A DNA stretch of 5,671 bases from Candidatus Nanoarchaeia archaeon (GTDB taxonomy: Archaea; Nanoarchaeota; Nanoarchaeia; SCGC-AAA011-G17; JAFCDX01), in the NCBI GenBank assembly GCA_028717785.1, contig JAQUND010000095.1, positions 1 through 5,671 of the forward strand, given 5' to 3'. Made by a program: the position numbers and the translations under genes. How positions within the stretch are numbered: the stretch's first letter is position 1; each line of letters opens with the position of its first letter. This document shows, one piece after another, positions 4,674 through 5,671 of this stretch. The notes under the pieces are model-generated. The model had not been told where the DNA came from, did no database searches, and worked only from the letters and a program-made list of their open reading frames with translations.

Positions 4674-5671
4674 ATGTCTTTCAATAAAGTTGGCATGCTC
4701 AAGACAGCAAAGATTGAAATTTTGAGTGGTGATATTAGTAGTTGGAGCACTCTAAAGAAACAAGCAAATGCAAAAAATTCTATTGAAGAATCCAAAAAAG
4801 AAGCTGTTGACAAAGAGGCTGTCGATAAAGAAGCTGACTTTCAAATTGTAAGTACAATTGATCCTTCAAAATTTATCTATATTCACACCACAATTATGGC
4901 TGGTGTAAAAACTGAAGAAAATGGTTACTGGATTACTACTGCTACTGAAAAATTCATCAATGACAATCATGATGCTTGGACATGTGATGATCTTTTAAAA
5001 GACTATAAATCATTCAAAAGAGCAACAACATTTGTAGAACATGATCAAAGATTAGAAAACGCAAAAGGAAAATGTATAGATGTTATTGCAAGAGACATGG
5101 GCGATACTCTTCTCATTGACGTTCTTTTTTCTGTAGACAGAAGACATAAAGATCTTGTAGCAAATATTGAAAATGGTATTATAAATGCTGTTTCTATGGG
5201 TTGCTCAACAGCTCAAACAAGATGTAGTATTTGTGGAAACATTGCAAATGATCCAACAACATATTGTGAACATCTTAGACGCGGAAATAAAGGTTCTACT
5301 TATAGACTTCCTGATGGAACATCAAGACGAGCTGCTGAACTATGTATAAGTAATACTTTTTTTGATGTTTCTCTTGTAGCTAATCCTGCTTTTGCTGGTG
5401 CAGTTTTTAGAAAAATCCTTTCTACTTCTGAAGTTAGTAATTATCTGCTTGCAAACATTCTAAATTCAAAAATTGAAACAATGGTAAAAGAGGATGGTGT
5501 TCTTTTAAAAGCTGCATCAAAAGATTCTGATGTTGCAAATATTGCAATCAAACAAGATGGTTCTATAGAAATCAAAACAGCAAATCAAATACTCACGGCA
5601 AAAGAAACTCTTTCAAGTGAAGAACTAGAAAGTCTTTGTCAAGTTCTACCAAAACAAAAAACAGGATTTGT
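4674..5671 (+). CDS. Prohead (head maturation) serine protease, 3' end outside window
   Basis: This protease is expected to sit in the prohead core and cut scaffold and capsid proteins during maturation. The first 332 residues are present and the frame is open at the right edge. The herpesvirus-fold core starts near residue 66 with a strand (KFIYIHTTI). Probable catalytic residues are H123 (TTFVEHDQ), S174 in NAVSMGCS, and D231 in FFDVSLVANPAF; the family has Glu or Asp there, and the spacing of 51 residues from His to Ser fits (about 49 in HK97). Residues 184-200 (CSIC, then YCEH) form an apparent zinc knuckle inserted straight after the serine strand, with H200 as the likely fourth ligand. 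Residues 1-55 precede the core and end in a tandem KEAVD repeat; they may be a removable propeptide. Residues from about 250 are helical and charged and may lead into a scaffold-like part. Its place downstream of the portal equals that of T4 gene 21. Confidence 0.88.
   Translation, partial: MSFNKVGMLKTAKIEILSGDISSWSTLKKQANAKNSIEESKKEAVDKEAVDKEADFQIVSTIDPSKFIYIHTTIMAGVKTEENGYWITTATEKFINDNHDAWTCDDLLKDYKSFKRATTFVEHDQRLENAKGKCIDVIARDMGDTLLIDVLFSVDRRHKDLVANIENGIINAVSMGCSTAQTRCSICGNIANDPTTYCEHLRRGNKGSTYRLPDGTSRRAAELCISNTFFDVSLVANPAFAGAVFRKILSTSEVSNYLLANILNSKIETMVKEDGVLLKAASKDSDVANIAIKQDGSIEIKTANQILTAKETLSSEELESLCQVLPKQKTGF
4797..4838 (+). repeat. Tandem 15-bp repeat coding KEAVD units in the protease N-terminus
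   Basis: Two full 15-base units (4797-4811, 4812-4826) and a shortened third (4827-4838) encode Lys-Glu-Ala-Val-Asp twice and then Lys-Glu-Ala-Asp, at residues 42-55. The two full units differ only at third codon positions (GAA/GAG, GTT/GTC, GAC/GAT), so the peptide has been kept while the DNA diverged. The segment joins the N-terminal arm to the catalytic core and is probably a charged helix or flexible linker. Confidence 0.75.

Noticed and set aside
1..5671. tRNA genes, CRISPR arrays, insertion sequences, attachment sites and stop-codon recoding
   Set aside because: No cloverleaf, spaced identical repeats, transposase-like frames or terminal inverted repeats were seen, and all genes end at ordinary TAA or TGA stops without in-frame TAG.

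Overview
This window reads as part of the head-assembly module of a tailed double-stranded DNA phage (Caudoviricetes) with an A+T-rich genome. All recognisable genes lie on the + strand and are almost contiguous. Two anchors support the phage call. One is a 751-residue portal protein. The other is the start of a herpesvirus-fold prohead protease that runs off the right edge. The genes use the standard code, with stops TAA and TGA. The host cannot be told from this sequence. The 751-residue portal and the three extra genes between portal and protease suggest a large, T4-like or jumbo myovirus rather than a compact siphovirus; this is inference.

Layout from left to right: (1) the probable C-terminal tail of an upstream gene (3-95), overlapping the next start. 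(2) A 210-residue protein (76-708) with an acidic Pro/Asp-rich arm, a coiled coil with a 20-residue internal repeat, and a basic helical end. (3) A 46-nt gap with a perfect 7-bp dyad. (4) The portal gene (755-3010), with a long charged C-terminal extension. (5) Three genes joined to the portal by stop/start overlaps: an unknown 133-residue protein (3007-3408), a SWIM-type zinc-finger protein with a Pro/Lys-rich tail (3408-4112), and a 161-residue, probably beta-rich, possible virion protein (4109-4594). (6) A 79-nt gap with a hairpin, a promoter-like motif and a strong ribosome-binding site. (7) The prohead protease (4674 to beyond 5671), which carries an apparent zinc knuckle inside its catalytic domain.

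In phage T4 the order is portal (20), small core proteins (67, 68), protease (21), scaffold (22), major capsid (23). This window matches portal - small genes - protease, so scaffold and major capsid genes would be expected just to the right. The portal-to-161-residue block looks translationally coupled. The protease has its own leader and ribosome-binding site and may be separately controlled. The most unusual content is the pair of cysteine/histidine metal-site candidates (SWIM protein and protease insert) in one head-maturation cassette, plus three proteins in the T4 gp67/gp68 position that do not look like gp67 or gp68.
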